Below the pieces are notes generated by a model. It saw only the letters and a list, made by a program, of their open reading frames with translations, did no database searches and had not been told where the DNA came from. Positions 1 to 11,199 of a DNA stretch of 64,000 nucleotides are shown piece by piece; positions within the stretch are counted from its first letter, which is position 1, and each line of letters opens with the position of its first letter. The translations under genes and the position numbers were made by a program. This DNA is from Schizochytrium sp. TIO01 (lineage: Eukaryota; Sar; Bigyra; Thraustochytrida; Thraustochytriidae), in assembly GCA_004764695.1 (NCBI GenBank), contig SMSO01000025.1, positions 5,634,362-5,698,361 on the forward strand, written 5' to 3'.

Positions 1-862
1 AGAACTTGAGATCCTGAAGTACCTCCATGCATGCAACACAGATACGAGGTACCTGGGCAGTTTAAGGCATTTTTCGCAGCTCGGCTCCAACATGAGCGGG
101 CAAAACATTGATTTTCTGAATGGATCAGTGCTCGTCTCTCAGAGGTCTAAAATCCTATTCAACTTTTCAGGAGAGAAGATCGAAGAATTACTTTAAAAAC
201 AGACGACTCCGTTCGTGCTTCAGACGCTGCTTGGTCGACGCTTTTGAGCTTGAAGCAGTGTAAGTCCTGCCTGCACCCTCTTCAAACTCGTGTCCGTCGT
301 CCGGGATAAGGAGTCTCGACCAGCCGCAGATCGACAGCGCGAGGCTTTCATTCATTCATTCATTCATTCATTCATTCATTCATTCATTCATCATTCTCCT
401 CTCAATTTCCACAACACAGCGATGACCTTTCTCCTACGTTCTCTTTCATTTATAAGTTAACAAGCGCGGCATTCCTCATGTAAAACTTTGTAAAGGATAA
501 CAAACGAAGGTACATCTCAGGCTTTTTAATTGACATGATGTGCCTTAAACGTGCGTTTTTTTAATGGTTGGTCTATTCGTGCGAATTCTCTTCTTTTCTG
601 TCTGAGAAAGGACGTTTGTGACCGGTTCAAGTGCCCGAAAAAGCGCTTTTCAGGTCGAAATCGGGCCGCTTTCAGGCACAGGCTTTGCAATGGCTGCTGA
701 GTAGAAATTGCTGTGCACTGCCTCGACAGCACTTAACTCAAGCAGAAATTTCTGAGGATGCGGCCGGGCCTGAAGCCAAAGTGCGTCCAAGATGGCTAAT
801 TCTCGCTTTGAATTCCTACATTACGTTTATATTAATCTAGAGCTCTTCTCAGAACATCCAAT
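1..862. other. Intergenic start of window
   Basis: I see no supportable gene here. The stretch holds a TTCA microsatellite at 347-390 and a TATA-like element at 826-834 that belongs to the first tRNA-Asp cassette. The short open frames show no recognisable protein. Confidence 0.5.
347..390. repeat. (TTCA)n microsatellite
   Basis: About eleven uninterrupted TTCA units. The same motif recurs at 23.9-24.1 kb. Confidence 0.95.
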
Positions 863-915
863 GGAACAGACGGTGATCAGCACCGGCTCCGGGACTTCAA
901 CCTCTGAAGCTCCTA
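863..915 (+). ncRNA. Two-hairpin leader of tRNA-Asp copy 1
   Basis: Hairpin 1 is CGGTG/CACCG around a 5-nt loop. Hairpin 2 is GGGACTTCA/TGAAGCTCC, with one mismatch and a 5-nt loop. The leader ends directly at tRNA position 1. A TATA-like TTTATATTA lies at 826-834, about 37 nt before hairpin 1. That the leader is transcribed is inferred from the TATA spacing and the conserved fold. Confidence 0.6.
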
Positions 916-987
916 TTCCAGATAGTATAGTGGCTAGTATCCCCGCCTGTCACGCGGGAGACCCGGGTTCAATTCCCGGTCTGGAAA
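916..987 (+). tRNA. tRNA-Asp (GTC), copy 1
   Basis: Cloverleaf of 72 nt without intron. The acceptor stem TTCCAGA/TCTGGAA is a perfect 7-bp match, the anticodon stem is CCCGC/GCGGG with loop CTGTCAC (anticodon GTC), and the T arm is CCGGG-TTCAATT-CCCGG, which supplies the B box GGTTCAATTCC. An A box lies in the D arm. The discriminator base is A, whereas yeast and human tRNA-Asp have G. The genomic 3' end has no CCA. An oligo(T) terminator follows within about 10 nt. The other 17 copies in this window have the same body. Confidence 0.95.
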
Positions 988-2699
988 GATTTTCTTTTTC
1001 TCCTCTGGTTATTAGAAAAGAGATTTTTTTATGTTTTTTGTTCTCTTCTTCTTGTAACATCTTTTCCTTTTTTCTTTCAGTATTAGTTTCGTATGATAGC
1101 GGCTCCTTCAAGTTTAAAATATAGTACTAGTAGCAAGATTAAAAAAAAAAGTTATTCTATTATAATTTTTGTTTAAAACACTTTTTAATAAGGTATATTT
1201 TTTTATTGAATGATACTTTGTTTAATCTTCCTGGTAGGTATCATCTACCTAATAGCTACTTTCGGCCACATTTGGATAAGATCACAGTTTCATGGCCTTT
1301 TGTTTGGTTTGGTTTTCGAGGCATCTTCGAGCTCGTCGCTCTTGACATCGCCTGAAGAAACTGGACTTTCGATCAAATCCTGCGAACGAGCGACGCATTA
1401 GATTCCTTCCTTCGAATTTCATTTCATTCACTCAATAACATGTGTCGATGGACCAGTCATCTGCGTTCGGCGCGCTCACGCGTTTGCAGTCCGTATGAAA
1501 GGTCCGAGCAGTTTGCCCCGATAGAAACAGGACAAGATCGTGGTCTGAGTGACCGTCGAACACAAATAATATGAAATTCGAAGGAATGGAATCTGAAGGA
1601 ATGGAATTCGAAGGAATGAAAGCATGAAAATATAAATCGCGCGCGCGTCTATTGGGATGAGTGAAAACAACAATGCTCTAAGTTTGGCACAAGCAGCCCA
1701 AAATCTAAGGGATCTCATATAGATCAGCACTGCGAAGTGCACAGAACTCAGTTGATGGATGGGGAGGTTCTAAGTAGCAAACTTGAAAGTGAATTCTGTA
1801 AAACAACCAAAAGCTCGGATTTAGTGGGCTGGATTTGCCCACACACGCAGTTCGCTTGTGTCGAGTTGGACCGGCACCCACACATACATAGACACATACA
1901 GACATACATCTATATACCACCCAGTTGCAAGATCTTGACCTGCAAAAAGTAGCGTAAAGACAGAAATAGCTAGATACACAACAGCTGTTCTGACCTTCGA
2001 TGAATGACATGCTTCGTTGTAATTTCGAAACCTGTGCATTTTGCAACATCTCGTGGCCTTCCGTAGCACTTAGTTCTACTCCTCGACCATACGAGGTGGG
2101 GAGGGCTATGCTGCATGAAGCAGCGGGGGAGCTTAGATTTGCCGGCGCTGCTCGTGCGGAGCCAAGTTGGTCCACGGTGCTAAACTAAGATGTGAAAACT
2201 CCGAGCAGATGTCTTGGGTGTGCACCTACATTTTTGCGAGAATTCTCATGAAATTACTATTTCTGAGGTAGTAAAATGCCCCTTAAAGATGTTCTCAAGA
2301 TCACGTCTGACTTTAGATGCACATTGGCCGTGCTACTCTCTTGAGCAATCTGCTCACTTTAAGTCCAACTTGAAGCTAGACAGGTAGGTACCTAGCTGCC
2401 CTAGTCCTTAGGAACTCGTGGAAGCGGAGCTCGAATATGCGTGCCTCCGTTCGCGCGATCAGCCTAACACTTCCCGGCTAGGCACTTTCTCTCCACCGAG
2501 ACTGGTTTGTGTAAATAAGAACGATAAATCGAAGCTTAAGCCCTCGTGGGTGTCGCCACCTTGATACAAACAAGAGTGCTTGCTGTTGCACATTCACGTC
2601 ATTCATTAAATTAGTTTGTTTGATTGTTGGCTCAATTACCCCGCTGATGTCCAGACCCAACGAAAGGGTATGTCCACTGCAAAATTTTGGTCATCAATC
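988..2699. other. AT-rich spacer without a recognisable gene
   Basis: Short open frames exist on both strands (for example 1705-2175 minus) but none resembles a known protein and several run through low-complexity DNA. A CATA/TACA-rich patch lies around 1880-1915. Nothing else is supportable. Confidence 0.5.
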
Positions 2700-2749
2700 G
2701 GAAAAAACGGTGATGAACACCGCACTTGGCAGCTTATCTAAGTTACCTG
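2700..2749 (+). ncRNA. Two-hairpin leader of tRNA-Asp copy 2
   Basis: The leader starts GGAAAAAACGG. Hairpin 1 is CGGTG/CACCG and hairpin 2 is AGCTTA/TAAGTT (one G-T pair) inside a GG/CC base. No clear TATA is visible at the expected position, where only GGGTATGTC is present. Confidence 0.55.
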
Positions 2750-2821
2750 TTCCAGATAGTATAGTGGCTAGTATCCCCGCCTGTCACGCGGGAGACCCGG
2801 GTTCAATTCCCGGTCTGGAAA
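2750..2821 (+). tRNA. tRNA-Asp (GTC), copy 2
   Basis: The body is identical to copy 1. T-rich terminator runs follow from 2823. It is isolated, 1.8 kb after copy 1. Confidence 0.95.
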
Positions 2822-5691
2822 GATTTCCTTTTTCCCTTTTTTTCCTTTTTTAAATATAAATAATATAAAAATTAAATTAACTCGAAAAGCCTGAATTTTT
2901 TAAAGCTGGAAGACACCCTTTCTTGTCATAGAATCCAGATGGCCTCCTTTTTACTTATAAATAGAAATCTCAATATAGCTAAGTCCACACAAACAATGTC
3001 TATTTGTACAGGATTATAATGGTCGTGAATACCTTTTAAAACAACTTCTTGCTTTGCACATTTGTGATCAAATGATTATAGCTCATGGACATTAGCATGC
3101 CTTCACAGTATCCAGCTAATAAAAATGGAAACGTTTGTACTCTGCGATATGAATGCCTACACTATCTATATTTCATCTAAAGTTCGAGCAGTAAATAAAT
3201 TGTCCAGGTATGTAAACGTACCCTATAATATGCGTACTGATGCTCTCGCGTGAGATTGGTTTCTGCGTCAGTAAAATTGCAATACAAGCATTACTGGTGA
3301 ATGTATTTGCATAAAGTTCGGTTCGTTATCTTTGATTCGAATGTTTGAAAGATCCAAACATTAAAACCTTTGACAATTACTAGAAAAAACTTTCACAATG
3401 TGAACCTTGCATTTGACTAAACCCCTAACATGGTGTTCTGGTACTTTGTTGAGACTGAGAATATATAAAAGGGACACGCACGGCTTTGACAATCAACACC
3501 TCTGTAGACCCATAAACTCTAAACAATCCAACTAAGGATATGAATTACAGCAACATGTGAAAGAATCGTATGTATATATGTGCCCCTGGACAGTGAGATG
3601 GGATTTGCTAATCTAGGTTTTATACACTGCACCAGAATCTCACCAAAACATTGATCTAAGCCCCTATTGTTAGTCACATAAGCTCAGTTAAAATCATATA
3701 TGTTTATCTTTTATAGGATGCTATTGAGTACACGCCGGTACTCGCGGCGTATATATGTGACAATTTACTATTGCCATGTATTCTTCTCTGTTTCATGTAG
3801 CTCATGCTTTAAATCAAAAAATATTCAAGTCAACGGCGAATGTTATCTTGACTAGATCTCTCATTAAGACAATAGACGATCAGCTTAATCATGAATTAAT
3901 TCTAGTTTGTAGAGGTGAGGAATTGCTTACAAAGAACTGAAATTGTGTCCAGACTAGTTAGAATTGCGCATGCAACACGCATGACTGTAGTGCAAACTCT
4001 TGAGAAACGATCATGCTGAGGTTTTTAATCGAAGGATTATGTAGACAAGACATTAGCAGATTTTGTAGCACACTATTTAAAGTCCTAAACTACTAGGACT
4101 TGTATATGACGTGAATATAACTATCAGATACGAAGGTGTGAGACCAAGGGAACTTGAGAGTGAAAGTTCAATCGTTACGTAAGGACCACCAAGGTTTGTG
4201 ATTGAAAAAAATATCTAAGTTTGTCTCTTGAGTTTTGCTTAATGATAGGTGAATCCCACTTTACTAGTCCCCTAATTAAAATATCAACCAACCCACCTGG
4301 GGGCTCATCTTCGAGGTCGGAAAATCACTAACGCATAAGCCCAAGTATGCAATGCCTTCTCAAATGTTACTGTGCTTTCCAAGCCCCTTGCCTTCATATC
4401 CCTAGTGTACGTCTGACGACTCAAATACAGCTTTCAACAGGGAAGATTTTTTTAGTTATAAGCTAGAATTTTGTTGGTTTGATAATGGTATTTCAAGTTT
4501 TTGCTGATATACGAACTTCAAACGTTTGTAACCTTTGTGAAGCCTCCATGCAACTTTGCTTATGGTGATCGTTAACAATTTTCTCTAGATTCGCTGGGAT
4601 ATGAATAAGCTCTCGTTTATTGACATGGATGTTGATATACGCCAATACAGTAGTATAGACAATCCAGACGTATGGCGAGGTAGCCTGCTTGCAAGGCTTG
4701 TACCAGAGACACTTTTCATATAATATACAACATCTCCAGCTCAAAACTGACCTTTTCAAATGCTCTGCAAGTTTGAAAGAGTAACGCTTCACATGAGGAC
4801 TGTTTATGTAGTTGCAAATCAAGGTGACCAGTTAGCTACACTGCTGAAAGGCATATAGATCTTCATTTTGGTAGAAAGTCTCATGAAAGCTAAGTTTCTG
4901 GGCAGATAAATGTGGAACCACAAAAGAATGCAATAAGTTTGAGCTTACCTTATCGCTGTTCATAAACGTTGTCAAATTGACTAGTATGTAGCCAGATACC
5001 AATATTGGGCACACAGAAATAGCATTAAAAACCTTTCGGATGACCTGGGGCTTGCGAAAGGCTATTCTACTACATCAATTTCGTAGCAACAGGCTTACGA
5101 TACTCTTCATATTTGTCCATATCATTTATTAAGGTAAACTTTGTAAAAACAATTACAGCAAAATCGAGGGTTTACGTAGCGATATTCTCTTATGATAAAG
5201 CTACCCGAAGGAAGATGCACGAGTGTTTTCAACAGTATATTTGAGACGACAGGTTCCGAATATGCGTAAAGCATTTAAAAAGGTTATTATGTATGCTTTG
5301 TATACCTTGCTCAACCGGAGTTGTTTCAAAACCATGGTGATAGAAACAGTGCATTATGAATGGTTTCGAGATGCGACATAAGAAGACAAGAAACAGTGGT
5401 ATTCACCTACCATCCCAAATTGTAATTCAAGCTTAACAAAAATTTTGATCCGACCAAATCATCTAACGTAGCTTTTGAACATGAATTTACATAAGCGCAA
5501 ACCTGTAGACCCGTAGGACATACTCCCAGCCTAATTCCTAAGCAGCTTACTAACGTATTATTTTGAATTACGAGAAGAGGTAATCTATTTACCTATACAT
5601 AATACCTAGCTAGGTGCTTCCGCTGTTTTTGTCTAAATCAAAAGTGCTTAAGACTATATATACGCATACGCACCCGGTGATACCATCAGAT
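2822..5691. other. AT-rich spacer without a recognisable gene
   Basis: No coding region can be supported in these 2.9 kb. A strong TATA-like sequence (ATATATAAAAGGG) lies near 3460-3472 but no open frame follows it. The TATATATA at 5655-5662 belongs to the next tRNA cassette. Confidence 0.5.
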
Positions 5692-5741
5692 GGAAAAAAC
5701 GGTGATGAACACCGATCCAGGCGATTAATTCAAATTGCCAA
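5692..5741 (+). ncRNA. Two-hairpin leader of tRNA-Asp copy 3
   Basis: Hairpin 1 is CGGTG/CACCG. Hairpin 2 is GGCGATT/AATTGCC, seven continuous pairs including one G-T, so the mismatch seen in other copies is closed here. TATATATA at 5655-5662 lies about 37 nt before hairpin 1. Confidence 0.6.
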
Positions 5742-5813
5742 TTCCAGATAGTATAGTGGCTAGTATCCCCGCCTGTCACGCGGGAGACCCGGGTTCAATT
5801 CCCGGTCTGGAAA
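5742..5813 (+). tRNA. tRNA-Asp (GTC), copy 3
   Basis: The body is identical to the other copies. An eight-T run follows 3 nt after the tRNA end. It stands alone, 2.9 kb after copy 2. Confidence 0.95.
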
Positions 5814-8800
5814 CATTTTTTTTATTTCCATTTTCTTAAATATTGTTTAATTTTTTAAAATACCCCCAGTACCTCATCACAAAATAGATAATTCGCAGCA
5901 GGAACAAACTTTTAGATCTTCAAAGGCATTCCTGCGATCTATATTTGCTATCTGCTTTTTTTATGCAACTACTTTAAGCTCTCTCTTTTATAATACAGAT
6001 ACCATTGGGTTGCAGTCGTAAATGTTAGTCTAAAACTTGTCTACCCCAACTATTGCTCTTCGTCTTCAACGATTGGTTTCGAGAGAGAATTGGGTAAGAC
6101 ACTTTCCCCTGACAATTCGCGACTGATCTTTTTCAAGAAGAAGAGTCCTAAAGGGTGTAAGTCTTACGCTTTGCTACACGCGTGGCGATATCGGTTAGCT
6201 GTAAGATGTAGCTGTAATTTAAGGATTTAGATGGCATCTGTGGACGGAATTTTAGACAAAATTGAGCAAGTTAAAGAGCTTTCCGATCAGACGCCATACT
6301 ATAACAGATTGCGATAGTTTAGCCTGCGAAGTCGTAAGTATAATTTTTAGTTGGTTTTCCTTTGTAATTCGTAAAGCAACACAGTTATCAAACTGAGAGC
6401 CTTCCTTTCAAACAAATACTGAAGCAGGATTTCAAATATGCAGATGTGCGTTATAAGATTCGATGAATATAACGGTACCTTTGACATAGTTCGTGACTTT
6501 CTGGCACAGGCTTCGAGATACGTGTGGGTATCTTGGCGAATTGTAAAAGGTTCACAGACCGCCTTTCACCCCACAACCCCACATGGGTACCTCGAAGCAT
6601 TCATGTGCTGTCCATGATTAACTTTCAGGACAGCTAGTTGAATTGAAATGATATCAAAAGAAACAGTGGTGTTCGAAGTCAAGATCCTTTACTTGAATTT
6701 TAAAAAGAGCCCATAATAAGGATGATATACCTACCTTTGCGTAGTGCGAAGAAACATCTGGATGCATAGAATCATCAGAAAATCTTGAACCAGAACTTGA
6801 ACTTTCGTTGATTCGCTGAATCGACCTAACCGACAACATACGTAAGTTGGAAACATGCCATTTCTACGGTTGGGAAAATATGTCGTAAAGTCTTCTTCTC
6901 CCACCTCACTAACCCGAACGATGCCACTCTTCTGCAATCATTTCAAACCAAAAGTATCTCATTCATTGAGTCAATCTGTCGATGTTTTTGATATGTATAT
7001 TGCAGAGTAGTTTGTGCTGTGAAGTGTGCAGAGGTAGTCTGACAAGGATGGCGAACTCAGGAGAAAGAGAAAGAAGATGATATTTGAGATATTGGGGTTC
7101 GGGTCTGCATACAGGCAGGATGAATATATATGGACAGAAGAGCTTGGCTAGGTTTGGTTGGGTTAGGTCAGACACTTAGCTCTGTGTTACTTCAATAATT
7201 TATACATACACATATATTACAAGGACAACATAATCTCCGGGAGATGGCATTCGAGGATATTAACGTAGGTGGACTCCTTCAACATCTCTGTTCTTCAAGG
7301 TTATTATGGTGCTTCTGGAAGCAGAAGCCATATGTGGTAGTTCATGGGGGAAAAATGTTATGTTTGTAAATTTTAAGACAAAACCTTGACAGAGGACAAA
7401 CACGAAGGGTACTAGTAACTAATGAAGTCTTGAACGGCCCGGGTAGTATACGTCAAGATACAGTGACGGTAGCTTTATTTTGAGGAATGTGCTAATAATA
7501 GATTGCATCCAAAGTTTGAAGTGGTGACTCGAGATCTCAGAGGTTACCAACTTAAAGGAAGGAATTGTTACGCGATAAATAAATATTACAATGTATACTT
7601 TCTTACACTATGATCAATCTTAACGCCATAGACGTAAGTACTTCTCCTCCATGCGCTCTAGGAAAGATCTTGACAACATGTCGCTATATTCCATATCAAT
7701 TATTTCAAGAAAATAGTCATACAGGATGATAATTATAGAAACTCTCAGTGATGTTGCCGACCAAGCTAAACAGAAAGGTATCACACTTCGAGATACAATG
7801 GGAAAATGACCAAAAATTGACTTAGAAAAAGTAATTCACAACGATCGAGATAATCTTAAGTCAACGAATTTAGGTTTTAAAACCCTGTAGGTGACGAACG
7901 ACGTATGTACCTCCTGATCATGGATAGAAAACATACCACAAAGTCAACTTCTGTCTCGTCGAATATACAAAAAAGAAATTGCAAGTGCTAGCGAAATCCG
8001 AGGAGAGTTGTGCAAGTTGACACTGAACAATATGTTAGCCAAACCATGACTAATGGGTCTATGAACGAAGGATGTTGATGTCAATCAATATGGACAATAG
8101 CCTCAACCAGGATATACGAAGCACAATAATTACACAAATCCATGTACATAAAATAGTTATTAGAGTAGGCCAGTACGTATACTATGAAGGATGCACACTG
8201 AGGCTTTAGCAGAGGATAATTACATCGTACTCTGCTTCAGAACTTGCCATACATAGAACTGTATATGTCTTTCTAGACACGTTAAACAGTTGCATATAGA
8301 TGGTAGGGAGACACGATGAGATCCAACAAATAGATCATCAGACATATACAGTCATGACTTAAATAATATGTTGTTCGAAAGTTAAAACAGAATATAGAGA
8401 GGCAGATGTTGACTTTTACAAATACCACAAAATGATATGCAACCTCGAACACTCGGTTGCATTATTGGTAATCGTTATATATCTCTATCAAAGCCTTTTC
8501 GGTGTACGCCTTGTGCACATTTTCTTGTCGTTTGGGCATTTCCAACTGAGTAAAATACTAAGATCCGGATTACCTATAGTGACAAAGAGGACACATTATG
8601 TAAGCCTCAGCAAACGGACAAGTGCGGAAACACTTCTGTCAGAAGAATACACGGAATCGACTGTGTATGAGAATAAACGACATCAGCCCTAATTCACAGG
8701 AAAGGAGACGTGTGTATTCTGGTCATTCATAATCCATCGGAACTCATTTACCGCGGAGAATTTAGGGACACATGAAGGTTTTACTTGCGTAACGAGTGAC

Positions 8801-9656
8801 ACAACAGATATTCTCGTGACAGAGCACATGGATACTTCAGTATTCTGCACATAATCTAACTTGTTGGGTCTCAAATGCAACTATACGCTAATTTTACTTT
8901 ATGGTATATCAACATGTTCTCAACATAAATATAGAGAATCGACCGACTTCTGTTCACTTACATTCTATAAAATTGTGACTGGGGTCATCAGACAGCTGTA
9001 TCAAAACATATAACTGTTAAATAGCGAGTCTCACTTGTAATCCCAAAACACATAAATTCACGTTTTACTAGATTAATTTTTCCATTGACCTTTCCTGCAT
9101 GTAAATTTGTTCAGCAGGGGGAACGATGGGGCCCGGTTAAAGCTTTGGTTACATGCTCTTAATGCAATGCAAGTCTTTCTTTTGAGCAAGTTCAAAATGT
9201 CTATTCATGAAAACTTTTGTTATAGGATTCTCGTAGGTATATGGTATTTTTGTTACTCAAGTAACTTCCCGCTGCCTGTTGTTAATATTGCTTAGTGAGG
9301 GAAAATGTAATAAAAATGAACTAATATTAATGGCCATAGCATACACGCTTCCTTTCTCTATTTCAACCCATCGTGAGTTCTCTAAGGAGAAACTGAAAAC
9401 CAGAAAAGACTAGTTAGATTTTTTATTTTTTTAAATTCAGGTCTTGTTCCCTTGGTTGTGGTTATCGAGGTTTTACAAGTTTAAAGTAACTATTATCAAA
9501 ATTTATATAACTATAGCTATGGGTACAATATCAACATTATTCGCGAAACACTCCAAGCTATCCTTTCCAACTATATTGACTATGTAAAGAATATGAAACA
9601 ACAATAATCTGAAGGAATTGTTTATATGGTCTGATCTCCTTTCGCATACATCAGTT
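5814..9656. other. AT-rich spacer without a recognisable gene
   Basis: About 3.8 kb with only short, protein-unlike open frames (the longest is near 8432-8692 plus). An imperfect inverted repeat has arms at about 6511-6528 and 6577-6597 (arm ends CTTCGAG and CTCGAAG). Confidence 0.5.
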
Positions 9657-9706
9657 GGAAAAAACGGTGATTAACATCGATTACGGAAGCTCATTTGAGT
9701 TACCAA
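9657..9706 (+). ncRNA. Two-hairpin leader of tRNA-Asp copy 4
   Basis: Hairpin 1 is CGGTG/CATCG: the C-to-T change in the 3' arm keeps pairing as G-T. Hairpin 2 is AGCTCA/TGAGTT with an outer GG/CC. TTTATATGG at 9621-9629 lies about 35 nt before hairpin 1. Confidence 0.6.
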
Positions 9707-9778
9707 TTCCAGATAGTATAGTGGCTAGTATCCCCGCCTGTCACGCGGGAGACCCGGGTTCAATTCCCGGTCTGGAAA
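9707..9778 (+). tRNA. tRNA-Asp (GTC), copy 4
   Basis: Identical body. Terminator TTTTTT about 8 nt downstream. First member of a three-copy cluster. Confidence 0.95.
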
Positions 9779-9864
9779 GGAATATTTTTTGCTACTTCCA
9801 GTTATAAACTTTTTTATGCGAGTTTCACTAGTGGTATATAAAGAGCAATGGATTTGTAAAGTTT

Positions 9865-9912
9865 CAGCGGTGATCATAACCGGCGATGGGAGCTCATGAA
9901 GTGAGTTACCAG
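9865..9912 (+). ncRNA. Two-hairpin leader of tRNA-Asp copy 5
   Basis: Hairpin 1 is CGGT/ACCG with a 7-nt loop. Hairpin 2 is AGCTCAT/GTGAGTT with outer TGG/CCA. TATATAAA at 9835-9842 lies about 24 nt before hairpin 1. Confidence 0.65.
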
Positions 9913-9984
9913 TTCCAGATAGTATAGTGGCTAGTATCCCCGCCTGTCACGCGGGAGACCCGGGTTCAATTCCCGGTCTGGAAA
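9913..9984 (+). tRNA. tRNA-Asp (GTC), copy 5
   Basis: Identical body, starting 206 bp after copy 4. The following spacer (9985-10111) is nearly identical to 18055-18181 after copy 13. Terminator TTTTTT. Confidence 0.95.
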
Positions 9985-10062
9985 GAGTATTCTTTTTTAT
10001 TTTCCACATGTCAAAAATAATGTCTTAGGTTAGGTTATGAATGCTATCAACTTTTGGGGTTT

Positions 10063-10111
10063 CAACCGGTGATCACAGCCGGATCTGGGAGTTCATCAAA
10101 TGAGCTACCAA
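10063..10111 (+). ncRNA. Two-hairpin leader of tRNA-Asp copy 6
   Basis: Hairpin 1 is CGGT/GCCG with a 7-nt loop. Hairpin 2 is AGTTCAT/ATGAGCT with outer TGG/CCA. TTATGAAT at 10035-10042 is a mutated form of the TATA element that is TTATAAAT in the duplicate copy 14. Confidence 0.6.
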
Positions 10112-10183
10112 TTCCAGATAGTATAGTGGCTAGTATCCCCGCCTGTCACGCGGGAGACCCGGGTTCAATTCCCGGTCTGGAAA
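10112..10183 (+). tRNA. tRNA-Asp (GTC), copy 6
   Basis: Identical body, starting 199 bp after copy 5. A nine-T terminator follows and merges into a 37-bp minisatellite. Confidence 0.95.
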
Positions 10184-10198
10184 GGATTATTTTTTTTT

Positions 10199-10418
10199 CT
10201 GTCGATTTGAAAAAGTTTTTTATTTGTTTTTTATTCTGTCGATTTGAAAAAGTTTTTTATTTGTTTTTTATTCTGTCGATTTGAAAAAGTTTTTTATTTG
10301 TTTTTTATTCTGTCGATTTGAAAAAGTTTTTTATTTGTTTTTTTTTTCTGTCGATTTGAAAAAGTTTTTTATTTGTTTTTTTTTCTGTCGATTTGAAAAA
10401 GTTTTTATTTGTTTTGTG
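10199..10418. repeat. 37-bp minisatellite, six units
   Basis: Six head-to-tail units start CTGTCGATTTGAAAAAG and continue with a T-rich half containing TTTTTTATTTG. Unit starts are at 10199, 10236, 10273, 10310, 10348 and 10385. It begins within 16 bp of the end of tRNA copy 6, and the T-runs resemble the tRNA terminator. Open frames through it are low-complexity artefacts. Confidence 0.95.
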
Positions 10419-10899
10419 TGTATCATGAATGCTTTGATATGAATTTTTTGTGTCAGGGTGGTGGCACTTATCGAAGTGGGTGAAAAGTTGCATACCCAGA
10501 ACATTGTTGTTCCGGAAAGCTATAGCAAATGACGAAGAGGTTTTTATCGGAAGGGCGGAGTGCAATATTTCTGCAAGAGCAGAAAAAGCATAAGCTCTTA
10601 GTTGCCACGAGCTGCGGCTTGACGTAGGAGATGGTTCCAATTTTGATGAAACGCTTTAACCAAAAGCATATCCTTTAGCGCTTCTGGAGTTTGGACACTG
10701 TTCGCGATTCAATATTGCTTTTTGATCATTTCACCATGGCACATTAGTTGCATTCACTTCCTGGCAGACTGATGTCCCGTGCAATATACAAGGGCATCAT
10801 TTACGTCGGTATAAGAACTCAGACCCGATCCTGCGTAGCTTTCTCGAGCCACTAGAGAGGAGAACTCGAAGTCATTCAAAAGAATGCAACAAAAAACAT
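10419..10899. other. Spacer without a recognisable gene
   Basis: No feature can be supported here beyond the tail of the minisatellite. Confidence 0.45.
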
Positions 10900-11130
10900 T
10901 CAAAGCATGTTATCGTAACAGCCTCTGTTCTTTGCTAAGACCTCTTCCAGACTTTCTCTCCTCTCTTCGGGCGTGAGATCTTTCAAAATAACAAACTCAT
11001 CATACACATCATCAGGAATGATGAAATGTGCTATGACGTGTGCACCAGCAGCGCGTTGTTCATCTAGCTGTCGCTGCGTGAGTAGCTTGTAACCCCCAAT
11101 TGTCTCACCCTCGTTTTGGTTTTGTTCTTT
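10900..11130 (-). pseudogene. Coding-like relic without a start codon
   Basis: Read on the minus strand this is open for about 75 codons to a TGA at 10900-10902. It lacks an ATG at the head and is preceded by an in-frame TAA. The translation has protein-like composition, with stretches such as GETIGGYKLLTQRQLDEQ and IIPDDVYDEFVILKDL. I do not recognise the family. It could be the last exon of a decayed gene or a chance frame, so this is a weak call. Confidence 0.3.
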
Positions 11131-11199
11131 TTAATTGTGGGTCTGTTTCACAAAATGCCAAGCGAGTAAAATAACTACTTCAATTTGGGTCTTGATTAC

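Noticed and set aside
3457-3540. Strong TATA-like sequence as a gene promoter
   Set aside because: No open frame, tRNA or structured RNA follows it.
10305-10640. 111-codon minus-strand frame
   Set aside because: Much of it is the translated 37-bp minisatellite.
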